Both the position numbers and the translations under genes were made by a program. This document shows positions 7,139 to 15,620 of a DNA stretch of 51,985 bases, in pieces. This DNA is from Lachnospiraceae bacterium. Its GTDB lineage: Bacteria > Bacillota > Clostridia > Lachnospirales > Lachnospiraceae. Location: positions 1 to 51,985 of the forward strand of contig JAHAYJ010000081.1 of the NCBI GenBank assembly GCA_018384375.1. Direction: 5' to 3'. The notes below the pieces were generated by a model that worked only from the letters and a program-made list of their open reading frames with translations, was not told the DNA's origin and did no database searches. Every line of letters starts with the position of its first letter. Within the stretch, counting starts at the first letter, position 1.

Positions 7139-8530
7139 TCAAAAATATCCGTATCTCCGCCTTATCTGATAGATACCTCCGCCGCTTCCTTCGACACTTA
7201 TCTGCGCTTCGAAGCTTTCAATACACCAATCCATACAAAAGCCTGCATTTCCATTTTGAAGCCGGATATCCATTTCCATTATGTCCATTGCTCGCAACTG
7301 CAATATTTCATCCTCCAACAGCAATAGCATGCCCGCAAGATACTCGCCATAAGAAAAGCCCTCAATTCCATCACTATGGTACATAATCCCTGCAAGAACT
7401 TTATCTACCTCCATTTGATGATCAATCTTTCTCAGCGGTATACTTCCACCGGCATAGATGGTTCTTAAATCTGCAATGCTTTCCAAAAAAGCGCATGCAT
7501 ATAAAATACTTTCTGCCACAGGAATTTCAAATTCATTTTTCAGAATCACTGCCTGAAGATCTTTTGCTGCCGCAGCCGCCTGCTCCCTGAGATTTCCATC
7601 TGACAATGCCAGACTGACATTATCTGCAAATCTCCATCGCAAAAGCCTGTCTGTCACAGCTTTCATATTTTCCAAATCAGAATCCTTTCCTTCTGCTAAA
7701 TATTCTATTTGACAGCATAAAAGAGAGCCTTCTTTAGGATTTCCATAATACCCCATTTTTTCAAACAAATAGGCAAAAAATTGTTTTTCTTCTTTTTGAT
7801 AAATGCGATTGGATGCAGTTATATTTTCAATCTGTCTGTGAGTAATATATTGATTCAAATCAATTCCAACCGGACTGATTTGCTGCATATCCACTTCTCC
7901 CAAATAAAAAGCATCACTTTCTAAAAGACAATAAACCCAATCTGCCGGATTCGAGAGCGGGACCTCCTCCCACTCTCCTTCTTCATTTAAGATACGAGGA
8001 AGCTCCATTCCGGCTATTTGTTCCATAATTCCTTGCCATGCCCCAAATGGATCCTCTTCATTAAGATCATTTATCTGTGTCCTATAGTCAGTAACATCAC
8101 TTTCTTTCTTTACAATCCCCGAATCCTGCACCCATAAAACAGCCTGATGTCTCATGGATGCCCCCTCATCTGCAGCAGCAGTACTAAAAAACGGAATTTC
8201 CACATGGGTAACAGCAAGCTGCCCCCATGGGGCATTTTTCTTTCTCATAACGGATGATGTATTCTTTTCCATATAGTAAAAAATCCTTTTTTCCACCTCT
8301 TCTATTCCAGGATTTTCCCCCAAATAAGAAGCATCCACATAAAGCAATCCATATCGCTCAAATAAATTAACATGAAATTCCGAAAGAACTGCATTCATAG
8401 CCGTATCCGATGCACATTCGAATCGGATTTTCTCTCCATTTCTTATTGCACAGGTTGTCAGAAATAAGATAAACCCTGTAAATATGGATAAGGACATTGC
8501 AAGAAATATTGTCAGATATCCTTTCATCAT
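7139..8530 (-). CDS. DUF5702 protein of Tad loci
   Basis: 463 aa. The N-terminal ~25 residues are a hydrophobic anchor (YLTIFLAMSLSIFTGFILFL) resembling TadG-type starts. The rest is predicted extracytoplasmic and matches the DUF5702 family seen in clostridial Flp loci (FERYGLLYVDASYLG near residue 57). Its ATG overlaps the Flp pilin stop as ATGA, implying translational coupling. The function is unknown; a structural or surface role in the pilus is inferred from the cluster. Confidence 0.8.
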   Translation of the reverse strand: MMKGYLTIFLAMSLSIFTGFILFLTTCAIRNGEKIRFECASDTAMNAVLSEFHVNLFERYGLLYVDASYLGENPGIEEVEKRIFYYMEKNTSSVMRKKNAPWGQLAVTHVEIPFFSTAAADEGASMRHQAVLWVQDSGIVKKESDVTDYRTQINDLNEEDPFGAWQGIMEQIAGMELPRILNEEGEWEEVPLSNPADWVYCLLESDAFYLGEVDMQQISPVGIDLNQYITHRQIENITASNRIYQKEEKQFFAYLFEKMGYYGNPKEGSLLCCQIEYLAEGKDSDLENMKAVTDRLLRWRFADNVSLALSDGNLREQAAAAAKDLQAVILKNEFEIPVAESILYACAFLESIADLRTIYAGGSIPLRKIDHQMEVDKVLAGIMYHSDGIEGFSYGEYLAGMLLLLEDEILQLRAMDIMEMDIRLQNGNAGFCMDWCIESFEAQISVEGSGGGIYQIRRRYGYF

Positions 8531-8712
8531 GCCAAAATAGCAGAACTGTCTGCTGATATCTTCTCAAAAACAGTGGTTGTAAGCTCCATGATCTGTGTTT
8601 TGAAGATTAGTACCAGACCAATGAGAACCACAATAATCAAGATCATTTCAACAGTTCCCATACCCCGATTGTTTTTGCCCCATTTTTTGAAATCTTTTCT
8701 TTCTTTACTCAT
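8527..8712 (-). CDS. Flp-type (type IVb) major pilin
   Basis: 61 aa from ATG 8712, chosen because AAGGAAGG lies just upstream; an in-frame ATG at 8748 has no such site. A basic leader (KKWGKNNRG) precedes MGTVEMILIIVVLIGLVLIF, with Gly before the mature end and Glu at the conserved +5-like position, then a short tail. This is the size and layout of Flp pilins, cleaved by the peptidase of this locus and polymerised by the CpaF/TadB/TadC machine. Confidence 0.85.
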   Translation of the reverse strand: MSKERKDFKKWGKNNRGMGTVEMILIIVVLIGLVLIFKTQIMELTTTVFEKISADSSAILA

Positions 8713-8756
8713 AAACCTACCTTCCTTCTTATGTTGTTTTAATTCCATTTTGTATT

Positions 8757-10082
8757 CTAAATGCTTCCAAAGTCTAAATAAGCAGGCAATAAAATAAAAA
8801 ACATTACCAAAAGCAGCATCAGCATCATCGGAAACAGTAGCTTTGTTCCCGCCTCCTCTCCTACTTTTCTTGCCTGATTTCTTTGATCCTCTATCGCATT
8901 GTCCGCCTCCTTTGCCAGATTCTTTAATAACTGATCATTTCCCTTGGTAAGCTGTACGCCAAGCAGTGAACTCAGCCTTCGAAACCGCATTTCTCCACAG
9001 CGCTGTCCAAAGTCAAAATATACCTGTTCTTCGGCCATGCCATTTTCTAATTGAGAACAGCTTATTTTCAATTCTTCATATAAATAATGCTTTTTTCCGT
9101 TTCTCCGATTCTTTTCATATTCCTTTGTAATTCTCATAAACGCATTTCTGACCGTCAAACCTGCCGAAAGATACAGGCGGAGCTTGTTTACAAAGCCTGC
9201 ATATTCTCTTTCCAACTGCTTACTTCTCTTTTGTAGGTTTCTTCTCAAGTCGTAGTCCATCCCTTTACCAGCAAGTATGCTTCCCAAAAGGAAAATCAGA
9301 AGTACATATATACTGTTATCCTCTTTCTCTTCCTTCCATCTGACTATTTTCCCATTTATCTCTTGCGGCAGCTGTATTTTTGTTTCTTCTGCGGTTTTCT
9401 CATCTTCTTTTAAAAGTCTCTCATCGAGTATTTTGAAAAATATATCTTTCTCATCTAAAATCTCCTGTAAAATATATATTTGATAAGTGACTGTTTCACT
9501 CTCATTCTGCTGACTGTCATTAATCATTGCATGAATTGTCACCCACTCTCCCTCAGTCCTTATCCCCTCTCTGTTTACTTTTCCATTTGTCTCAACCCGC
9601 TTCGTATTATCACTCTTCCAAGCTAAACCAAATGGATATCCGCTCACATGTGTGACAAAATTAAGGTTCTCTGTCACATGATATAGATCCTGATTTTCCC
9701 CTTTAATAATTTCCGGAAGCAGTATTTTCAGCTGATCTTTCCGTTGTTCTTTCTCTTCTCTGGTAAGCGCTCTCTCCTCAACTAAAAAGGAGAATTCTTT
9801 ACTCCATTCTTCCGTATTTGCAACCAGATTAATTTGATAATCACCTGCACCCCATTCATTTCTGATTAAATGTGCCCCTTCCGCAAGTCTGGTTTTCATC
9901 TGGCTGCATAAATGTAATCCCAGTGCGGACACTAACCCTATTATAATCAAACCGATCATCAATCCGATTTTTCTTTTTTGATAATTCCGATATAATTCCT
10001 CACCTTTTTCCTTTGGATAAAGCCTTTTCAGAGTCTGTCTGGCTGTCTTGTTCTGTTCTATTTGAAGAATCATCTCTCCCAT
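8757..10082 (-). CDS. tadC: TadC-like inner-membrane platform protein (T2SS F family)
   Basis: 441 aa, longer than a usual TadC (~300) because a ~220-residue N-terminal region with its own membrane helix (near residues 38-60) and extracytoplasmic segment precedes the T2SSF-like part. The C-terminal half has the F-family features: NKLRLYLSAGLTVRNAF, a GEMRFRRLSSLLGVQL block and a final hydrophobic helix ending AYLDFGSI. It works with TadB as the assembly platform driven by CpaF. It follows tadB by 16 nt. Confidence 0.8.
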   Translation of the reverse strand: MGEMILQIEQNKTARQTLKRLYPKEKGEELYRNYQKRKIGLMIGLIIIGLVSALGLHLCSQMKTRLAEGAHLIRNEWGAGDYQINLVANTEEWSKEFSFLVEERALTREEKEQRKDQLKILLPEIIKGENQDLYHVTENLNFVTHVSGYPFGLAWKSDNTKRVETNGKVNREGIRTEGEWVTIHAMINDSQQNESETVTYQIYILQEILDEKDIFFKILDERLLKEDEKTAEETKIQLPQEINGKIVRWKEEKEDNSIYVLLIFLLGSILAGKGMDYDLRRNLQKRSKQLEREYAGFVNKLRLYLSAGLTVRNAFMRITKEYEKNRRNGKKHYLYEELKISCSQLENGMAEEQVYFDFGQRCGEMRFRRLSSLLGVQLTKGNDQLLKNLAKEADNAIEDQRNQARKVGEEAGTKLLFPMMLMLLLVMFFILLPAYLDFGSI

Positions 10083-10098
10083 CCTGCCTCCTGCTGTT

Positions 10099-10875
10099 TC
10101 AAACTTCTATATCCACCAGTTTTTGAGAGATCATATATGCAGTCAGATAAATAAGCAGGCAAATACTCATAATTGCTGCACCTGTTGCAGTTTGATATAA
10201 AGCATCAAAATATCCGGGTGATGTGAAATTTATGTATAACATAATGAAAAAAGGCATACCATTCATAATTTTCTGTTCCATTTTTCTGGCACTAAGCATG
10301 ACATCAATTTCCTTTTCCGTCTCCAGCTTCTGAACAATGATTCCGGCAGTCCTTTCCATCACTGCAGACATATTTCCACTGCTTGTATAAGAAATCTCAT
10401 AAACCTCTGCGAATTCTTGAATTTCCTGGATCCCAGCACTTTCACCAATCTTTTTCCATATCCTGGTAAGCGGAATATGATTTTCTCCGCCGTTTTTTAA
10501 AACAGACAGCATCTGACAAATACTGCTATTCTCTCCATACATATTTTTCATTTCCTGATAACCGGAAAGAAATGCATTTTCTGCCGAATATCCGGCTCTT
10601 TGTCCTGTAGAGACCAGAAACATCAGTTCCTTAAATTGTTCCTTCGCCATGGCTTTTTTCTTTTTTGTCAGAGATTTTCTTTCCATTTGATAATAGAGAT
10701 AGCCGAGAAAGGACAATGGGAAAAACGCCCACAGTGCTCTATAAAAAAAATAATCAAACAACAGAATTACAAAAATACTTTTCCCAATTAGGAAGATTTT
10801 TTCTTTTGTATTTACCCATGTCAACTGCTTTTTATACCTCAACTTTCTTAAGTTCCCCCAATATTTTTCCATTTT
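10099..10875 (-). CDS. tadB: TadB-like inner-membrane platform protein (T2SS F family)
   Basis: 258 aa from ATG 10875 (GAGG about 11 nt upstream); TTG 10896 is an alternative. Either start lies inside the 3' end of cpaF, an overlap of 44 nt or more. Hydrophobic pairs near the N-terminus and C-terminus flank a cytoplasmic T2SSF domain with LVSTGQRAGYSAENAF and the EVYEISYTSSGNMSAV block. The role is the pilus platform, in partnership with TadC and the ATPase. Confidence 0.82.
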   Translation of the reverse strand, partial: KMEKYWGNLRKLRYKKQLTWVNTKEKIFLIGKSIFVILLFDYFFYRALWAFFPLSFLGYLYYQMERKSLTKKKKAMAKEQFKELMFLVSTGQRAGYSAENAFLSGYQEMKNMYGENSSICQMLSVLKNGGENHIPLTRIWKKIGESAGIQEIQEFAEVYEISYTSSGNMSAVMERTAGIIVQKLETEKEIDVMLSARKMEQKIMNGMPFFIMLYINFTSPGYFDALYQTATGAAIMSICLLIYLTAYMISQKLVDIEV

Positions 10876-12004
10876 TATTAAAGCCTCTGCTTTCAAATTG
10901 AAATATAGTTCTCATTTGTACTTCTCCTTCTGAAAAACCGATTGGTTCCGCGATTTCCAGAACCCGTCTGCTGCCATCCTTCAGCCTTCCTAAGTGAATC
11001 ATGAAATCAAATCCGGACGCAATTTGTCTTCGAATGGCTGAAATTGGCATTTCCATTCCCATCAGAACCATTGTTTCCAGACGGCTTACTACATCTCTGA
11101 CACTGTTGGCATGCACCGTAGTCATTGCGCTATGTCCGACATTTACGCTCTGTAGCATATCTACAGCTTCCTTTCCACGAACTTCTCCCACAATAATCCT
11201 GTCCGGACGCATACGCAGTGAAGTCTTAATCAAATCTCTGATTGTAATTTCTCTGCAGCCCTCCACATTTGCATTTCTGGTTTCCAATCTGACAAGATTG
11301 GGAATACTTTTCAGCTGCAGTTCTGCACTATCCTCTATAGTAATTACCCGCTCCGTCTTCGGAATAAACTGTGACAAAACATTAAGAAAGGTTGTTTTAC
11401 CCGAACCGGTACCTCCGCTTACTAATATATTGCAACCCTCCTCCACTTTCTCCCTTAGCCAATCCTTACATATCTCCGTTAATGTTCCAAACGAAAGAAG
11501 TTTTTCCATGGTAATCGGTATTTCAGGGAAACGACGTATTGTCAGAATTGGACCATTTATTGCGATCGGATCCAGAACTACATTGACTCTTGCCCCATCC
11601 GGGAGGCGAGCGTCCACAATTGGTGAAGCTTCATTAACCACCCGATTGCATCCGGCAGTTATCTGCCAGATTACTTGTCTTAGCTTTTCTCTTGTATCAA
11701 AGCTACTTTCCAACTGCCTTAGCTTTCCATCCTTTTCAATAAAGATTCCTGCTGTTCCGTTAACCATGATCTCTGTTATTTCGGGATCTTCAATCAGCTC
11801 TTGCAAGATTCCAAGCTGCCTGATGGCATGAAAAATATTTTTACGAAGCTGTTCCCGCACATAAACGTCAATTGACTGCTTTTTGCTTTCCTGTCGTATC
11901 TGTTCGTCAATCAATTCCCAGATTTCTTCCTCTGTCATCTGTTTCGAAAGATCCATCCTGCTGATCATGGTCTCCAGCAAAGCCATTTTCATATCCTTGT
12001 CCAT
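10832..12004 (-). CDS. cpaF: CpaF/TadA-type secretion ATPase
   Basis: 390 aa. The N-terminal ~170 residues contain the family blocks VNGTAGIFIE and DARLPDGARVN. The Walker A is SGGTGSGKT at residues 196-204, followed by the Asp-box ITIEDSAELQ, Walker B-like RMRPDRIIVGEVRG and the His-box VNVGHSAMTTVHAN. This hexameric cytoplasmic ATPase powers Flp pilus extrusion, and in TadA families retraction too. The ATG has GAGGGGATGGA directly upstream. All catalytic motifs look intact, so the locus is probably functional. Confidence 0.93.
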   Translation of the reverse strand: MDKDMKMALLETMISRMDLSKQMTEEEIWELIDEQIRQESKKQSIDVYVREQLRKNIFHAIRQLGILQELIEDPEITEIMVNGTAGIFIEKDGKLRQLESSFDTREKLRQVIWQITAGCNRVVNEASPIVDARLPDGARVNVVLDPIAINGPILTIRRFPEIPITMEKLLSFGTLTEICKDWLREKVEEGCNILVSGGTGSGKTTFLNVLSQFIPKTERVITIEDSAELQLKSIPNLVRLETRNANVEGCREITIRDLIKTSLRMRPDRIIVGEVRGKEAVDMLQSVNVGHSAMTTVHANSVRDVVSRLETMVLMGMEMPISAIRRQIASGFDFMIHLGRLKDGSRRVLEIAEPIGFSEGEVQMRTIFQFESRGFNKNGKILGELKKVEV

Positions 12005-12029
12005 TCCATCCCCTCTTTCCGGCTTTTCC

Positions 12030-13043
12030 TCATTCCTTTGTTCCTAACAAATCCGGAAACACCTGACTTTTAACATATGCTGCCAGATCACCATAAGTCA
12101 GTTCCTCAAATCTTGCCGGAAGCTCTTTAAAAATGGGGAGCTTCCACTTTACCGTTTTTGCACTGACATCTCCATAGTTCATGTTTTCAAGTGCTTTTTC
12201 GTATTGCTCTATTTTTGCCTTGGCAAGGCTGTCATCCCTGGAAATGGTATATACACGATCGCAGCTTCTTAGAACATCCCACAGATCCAGTACTCCTTCC
12301 GTCAGATCCAGAATTAAGAATTCATATTCTGTTGCCCTTTCCATCTCATGAAACAAATCGATCCATTGTTCCCCCCTGATTCCGGCAAGATTTTGATACA
12401 ACTGTGCAGGCGGAATAAAGTCCAGTCCATTCACCGTTTCTACTATGCTTTCTATCCGATAGGAAAGCTTTTCCCTTGCACATTCAAAATAATACATAAG
12501 ATCTGAAATATCGCTATGAAAGCTCCTGCTGAGCATCTTAGAAAATCCTGAATACGTTTCAAAATTCAAATATAGCGTTTTATGATTTCTTGCAAGCATT
12601 TGTCCAAATGTAAGGGAAAAGGTAGTTTGTAAGCATCTTTTAATTGGTGTATAAATACCGATTACCTGCATTTTTCTAAGATCTGTACGAAATGTAGAAG
12701 GTATCGTCTCCGATTGATCTGTATAATACTCCATGATTTCGTGAAGAATATTTTCACTTGATTGATATTTGCTGATATGGCGCAGAGCTTTGTTCAGATT
12801 TTTGCCGCTTTCGCTCAAAATTATGATATGTGGAATTTTCAGGGCCTCCACATCCCTGTTATATGCGCTTTCTGATATGAGAAGGCATTCGATATCTTTG
12901 ATTCTGGTACAGGAATAGAATTTTTCATCCTCTGTGAAGACATAAACCTCAAAAGGTAGATTTGTCTTTTCCCCGATAAAGTCCATTAACCGATATGCAT
13001 AATTCTCCTCGCTGTCAAAAATCGCAAGGATCTTTTTATCCAA
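12030..13043 (-). CDS. CpaE/TadZ-like localisation protein with degenerate P-loop
   Basis: 337 aa. The start is TTG 13043, with AGGAGG eight bases upstream; no better start was seen. Residues 1-115 resemble a receiver-like domain without clear phosphorylation residues. Residues 120-337 resemble a MinD/ParA-like fold (MQVIGIYTP, then TLYLNFETYSG). The P-loop position reads PIKRCLQTTF (133-142), lacking the GKT lysine-threonine pattern, so ATP hydrolysis is doubtful. TadZ proteins direct the pilus machine to a cell site. It is the first gene of the Tad operon. Confidence 0.82.
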   Translation of the reverse strand: MDKKILAIFDSEENYAYRLMDFIGEKTNLPFEVYVFTEDEKFYSCTRIKDIECLLISESAYNRDVEALKIPHIIILSESGKNLNKALRHISKYQSSENILHEIMEYYTDQSETIPSTFRTDLRKMQVIGIYTPIKRCLQTTFSLTFGQMLARNHKTLYLNFETYSGFSKMLSRSFHSDISDLMYYFECAREKLSYRIESIVETVNGLDFIPPAQLYQNLAGIRGEQWIDLFHEMERATEYEFLILDLTEGVLDLWDVLRSCDRVYTISRDDSLAKAKIEQYEKALENMNYGDVSAKTVKWKLPIFKELPARFEELTYGDLAAYVKSQVFPDLLGTKE

Positions 13044-13180
13044 AATTAACCTCCTTATGAAAAAACTGATTTGTCAAGGTACTGCTCTTACTAAAATAAT
13101 GATTTTCGGAAGGAATCCTTCCAATTGAATCTTAGAACCAGATATCGTAAATATCCTTTTTTGAAATAAATGAATTGTTA

Positions 13181-13205
13181 GAACTATTGGTTCACAGAAC
13201 GTTCT
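13181..13205. repeat. Palindromes in the Tad operon leader, possible operator
   Basis: A perfect 10-bp palindrome AGAACGTTCT (13196-13205) lies next to GAAC-N5-GTTC (13181-13193), just downstream of the predicted transcription start. The paired GAAC/GTTC half-sites suggest a dimeric regulator site. The spacing does not fit the usual Firmicute LexA box. The regulator is unknown. Confidence 0.4.
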
Positions 13206-13219
13206 TGTTTGTGAAATCG

Positions 13220-13248
13220 ATTATATAAAAATATTCTTTGCTTGTCCA
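13220..13248 (-). promoter_or_regulatory. Promoter of the Tad operon
   Basis: TGGACA, 17-nt spacer, TATAAT on the minus strand, about 175 nt upstream of the TadZ-like start. It is the only good promoter seen upstream of the ten-gene run ending at 4115. The 13044-13219 leader also holds a GGAAGG-AAT-CCTTCC hairpin near 13110-13125. Confidence 0.6.
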
Positions 13249-13284
13249 GTATCGTTTTCAAAATTTTTTATTTTTGTGAAATTC

Positions 13285-13557
13285 TTACAAAATCATATAG
13301 AAATTTATTCCATAAAGCATTGCAACCCCCGGAAATCCAAGGATTGCGGATGTCAAAAAGGTCACTAGATTATAGCCCATTTCCATAGCGGGATACTGCT
13401 TTTCAAATAAAAAATTTAAAAAGTAAATCATCAGCATTCCCGATATTCCTCTTAGGATAAGATTGATGATCCATTCGGCGCGATTCTTAAATACTCCGAT
13501 GAACAACACGATTGCAAGTATTGCCACAATATAAAAAATACCCGTATAAGTATCCAT
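13285..13557 (-). CDS. BofA family protein (pro-sigma-K processing inhibitor-like)
   Basis: 90 aa, three hydrophobic segments. The C-terminal TFLTSAILGFPGVAMLYG matches the conserved end of BofA, which in Bacillus holds the SpoIVFB protease inactive in the forespore membrane. The start ATG follows AGGAGGGATGAGCCT. It lies head to head with a YaaL-like gene; yaaL and bofA are neighbours in Bacillus too, which supports the call. Whether this organism forms spores is not shown here. Confidence 0.75.
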   Translation of the reverse strand: MDTYTGIFYIVAILAIVLFIGVFKNRAEWIINLILRGISGMLMIYFLNFLFEKQYPAMEMGYNLVTFLTSAILGFPGVAMLYGINFYMIL

Positions 13558-13582
13558 AGGCTCATCCCTCCTTCTCTTCTTA

Positions 13583-13612
13583 ATCGTATGATATAACTTT
13601 TTAATCCATGAC
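13583..13612 (-). promoter_or_regulatory. Possible sigma-E-type promoter of bofA
   Basis: On the minus strand GTCATGGA, 14 nt, CATACGAT. The second block fits the sporulation sigma-E -10 element (CATACAnT) with one mismatch; the first fits the -35 only partly. BofA is a mother-cell protein, which makes this plausible but not proven. Confidence 0.35.
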
Positions 13613-13740
13613 GGAATAAACCAAATTTTTTCTGCTTATACTCATAGCATAGAGGTAATTATTGGATAATCTCGGAATAATATGTAGAGAGAGAAAAATC
13701 ACAATATTTTTTTGCGATATTTCATTGAGAGAGGATTATT

Positions 13741-14043
13741 ATGAAAATGTATTTTAGTCAGAGTTCCAGAGTAAATCGTACTCTGTCAGAAGCAGAAATC
13801 GAACGTAATGCCCTGCTTTCTGATCTGGAAAAGACCAAAAAGGCTTTAGAAATTGCTTATGCAGGATTTGATAATGTAACAGAGCCTGACTTGATTGACT
13901 GCTACATCTATGAAGTGAATTCTGTCCTAAAAAGGTATAAATTCTTAATGGAACAGGCAGCGAAGCTGTCCCCGCTGCCTGAAGTAACTACTCATTCTGC
14001 ACCCTTAAGCACGGAAACCCCTGTTACTTCCCTGGTCGGCTAA
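13741..14043 (+). CDS. YaaL family protein (DUF2508)
   Basis: 100 aa, largely helical and charged, with the DUF2508-like core LLSDLEKTKKALEIAYAGFD and DLIDCYIYEVNSVLKRYKFL. The function is unknown. GAGAGGATTATT precedes the ATG. It is divergent from bofA and its 3' end overlaps the fliS 3' end by 39 nt in convergent orientation, leaving no room for a terminator between them. The last ~25 residues, over the overlap, look unstructured (Ser/Thr/Pro-rich). Confidence 0.75.
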   Translation: MKMYFSQSSRVNRTLSEAEIERNALLSDLEKTKKALEIAYAGFDNVTEPDLIDCYIYEVNSVLKRYKFLMEQAAKLSPLPEVTTHSAPLSTETPVTSLVG

Positions 14044-14481
14044 ATTTTCCGTCAGGTCGTTTTTTCCGTAAGTAAGCCCGGCATAAACAGTCTGGGTATT
14101 TGCCATCACAGGCTCTGAAGCATCCTGACTGCTGATTTGCTGATACGCTGCATGAAGCTTTGTCATGATCATCCTTACATGCTCCAGTTCTTCCATGCTG
14201 TTTCGTATATCAGCCATTGCCATTTCTCTGTTCGCATAAAGATAAAGCTGAAGCAGGTTCATGGCAGGTTCATATTCAAAATGCAGTGATGTCATCAACT
14301 CCTTAAGACAGCCTCTTGCCTTTCTGATGGCCTCACGAAAGCCGGCTCTGTCTGCATTCTTGTGAGCATCCTGCGCTTCCTCCAGGTAGCTCAGGAGCAT
14401 TTCATATAGAATGACTATTAACTGCGTCTTATTTGCCTGTGTAATTCTTAATGTGAATTGCTGTTTTAATTCCTTTGTCAT
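14005..14481 (-). CDS. fliS: Flagellin export chaperone FliS-like protein
   Basis: 158 aa, slightly longer than typical FliS (~125-135). It has the FliS core: QLIVILYEMLLSYLEEAQDA, then a KARGCLKELMTSLHFEYEPAMNL helix and a LQLYLYANREMAMAD block. FliS binds the flagellin C-terminal helices in the cytoplasm and prevents premature polymerisation. It starts 20 nt after the flagellin stop with GGAGAAGCT before ATG, so the two are co-transcribed. The extra length is a C-terminal tail that overlaps yaaL. Confidence 0.85.
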   Translation of the reverse strand: MTKELKQQFTLRITQANKTQLIVILYEMLLSYLEEAQDAHKNADRAGFREAIRKARGCLKELMTSLHFEYEPAMNLLQLYLYANREMAMADIRNSMEELEHVRMIMTKLHAAYQQISSQDASEPVMANTQTVYAGLTYGKNDLTENLADQGSNRGFRA

Positions 14482-14501
14482 AGCTTCTCCATTCTACAGG
14501 T

Positions 14502-15620
14502 TTATTGTAAAAGCTGAAGCACCTGTGCGGGTCTTTCATTTGCCTGAGCCAGCATGGAAGTGCTGGCCTGGGAAAGCACCTGCACGGTCGTGTATTCTGT
14601 CATCTCCTCCGCCATGTCAACATCCATAATTCTGGAATATGCCGATGTCATATTTTCACTGGAAATATCAAGGCTGCTAATGGTGTGCTCCAAGCGGTTC
14701 TGATAGGCACCCAGACGGCTTCTGGTTGCAGAAACATACTTAATTGCACCGCCCATTCTTGAAAGAGCATCCTTTGCTCCTTCCTGTGTACTCAGATCAA
14801 TTGCAGAGATTCCCATATTTTCCAGTGACATTTTAGGGATACGAATGCCAAGCTGCTGTCCTTCGTTGGCTCCGATCTGCATATCCATAGAGCCAAAGCC
14901 CGTCAGATCCACTTTAATATCTTCTTTCGTGTAATTTTTTGTTACGCTAATTTTTAACTCAAAATCATTACTACCTGAAAAGGTAATGATATTTCCATCG
15001 ATCTGACTGATCCGGTAATCAGAAGGAACGCTTGTTCCTGAAATTCCACCACTGGTATCAAAGTCAACTGTATCAGGATCAATACTTCCATCCGCCTTAA
15101 ATCCTACATTCAGGCCTTTAATCTCATAGCTTCCCGCAATTATGGCATCACTGTAATAAGCAACTTTTACATTTTCATTGCTGGTATAGCCCTTTAGATC
15201 AAAGGAGCCATCCAGAATCTTCTGTCCGTTAAACTCCGTCTCCGATGAAATTCTGGTAATCTCCTCCTTTAACTGAACTACCTCCGAATTGATCAGTTCC
15301 CTGTCATCGTCGGTAATAATTCCGGTGCTTGCTTTAACACATAGTTCATTGATCCTCTGAAGCATACTATGAATTTCTGACATTGTTCCGTCAGCAATTT
15401 CAATAACGGAAATAGCATCTCCCGCATTCTGAGTTGCCATATCAATTCCTTCTATCTGGGCGTTCATGCGCTTACTCATTGCAAGACCGGACGGATTATC
15501 CTTTGCATTCACGATCTTAAGACCTGAAGATAATCTCTCCAAAGATTCTGAAAGCCTGTTGTCATTTCTTGTTAAAGCATTGTTTGCAATTACTGCCGAT
15601 GCATTGAAATTAATTTTCAT
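14502..15620 (-). CDS. Flagellin
   Basis: 372 aa. The N-terminal D0/D1 region is typical (SESLERLSSGLKIVNAKDNP, then GMATQ-like MATQNAGDAISVIEIADG), and so is the C-terminus (AEEMTEYTTVQVLSQASTSM, ending AQVLQLLQ). The central ~120 residues (145-265) are variable and surface exposed. There is no signal peptide, as expected for export through the flagellar secretion system. Its ATG lies within the last codons of the DUF6240 gene (11-nt overlap), which is unusual for such a highly expressed protein and suggests coupling. Confidence 0.93.
   Translation of the reverse strand: MKINFNASAVIANNALTRNDNRLSESLERLSSGLKIVNAKDNPSGLAMSKRMNAQIEGIDMATQNAGDAISVIEIADGTMSEIHSMLQRINELCVKASTGIITDDDRELINSEVVQLKEEITRISSETEFNGQKILDGSFDLKGYTSNENVKVAYYSDAIIAGSYEIKGLNVGFKADGSIDPDTVDFDTSGGISGTSVPSDYRISQIDGNIITFSGSNDFELKISVTKNYTKEDIKVDLTGFGSMDMQIGANEGQQLGIRIPKMSLENMGISAIDLSTQEGAKDALSRMGGAIKYVSATRSRLGAYQNRLEHTISSLDISSENMTSAYSRIMDVDMAEEMTEYTTVQVLSQASTSMLAQANERPAQVLQLLQ

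Noticed and set aside
11001-11831. Plus-strand open frame of 276 codons
   Set aside because: It lies wholly antisense to cpaF, whose motifs are unmistakable; composition is Ser/Thr/Leu-rich as expected of a shadow frame.
13181-13205. LexA (SOS) box in the Tad leader
   Set aside because: GAAC/GTTC half-sites are present, but spacers of 0 and 5 nt do not match the 4-nt spacing of the usual Firmicute box.
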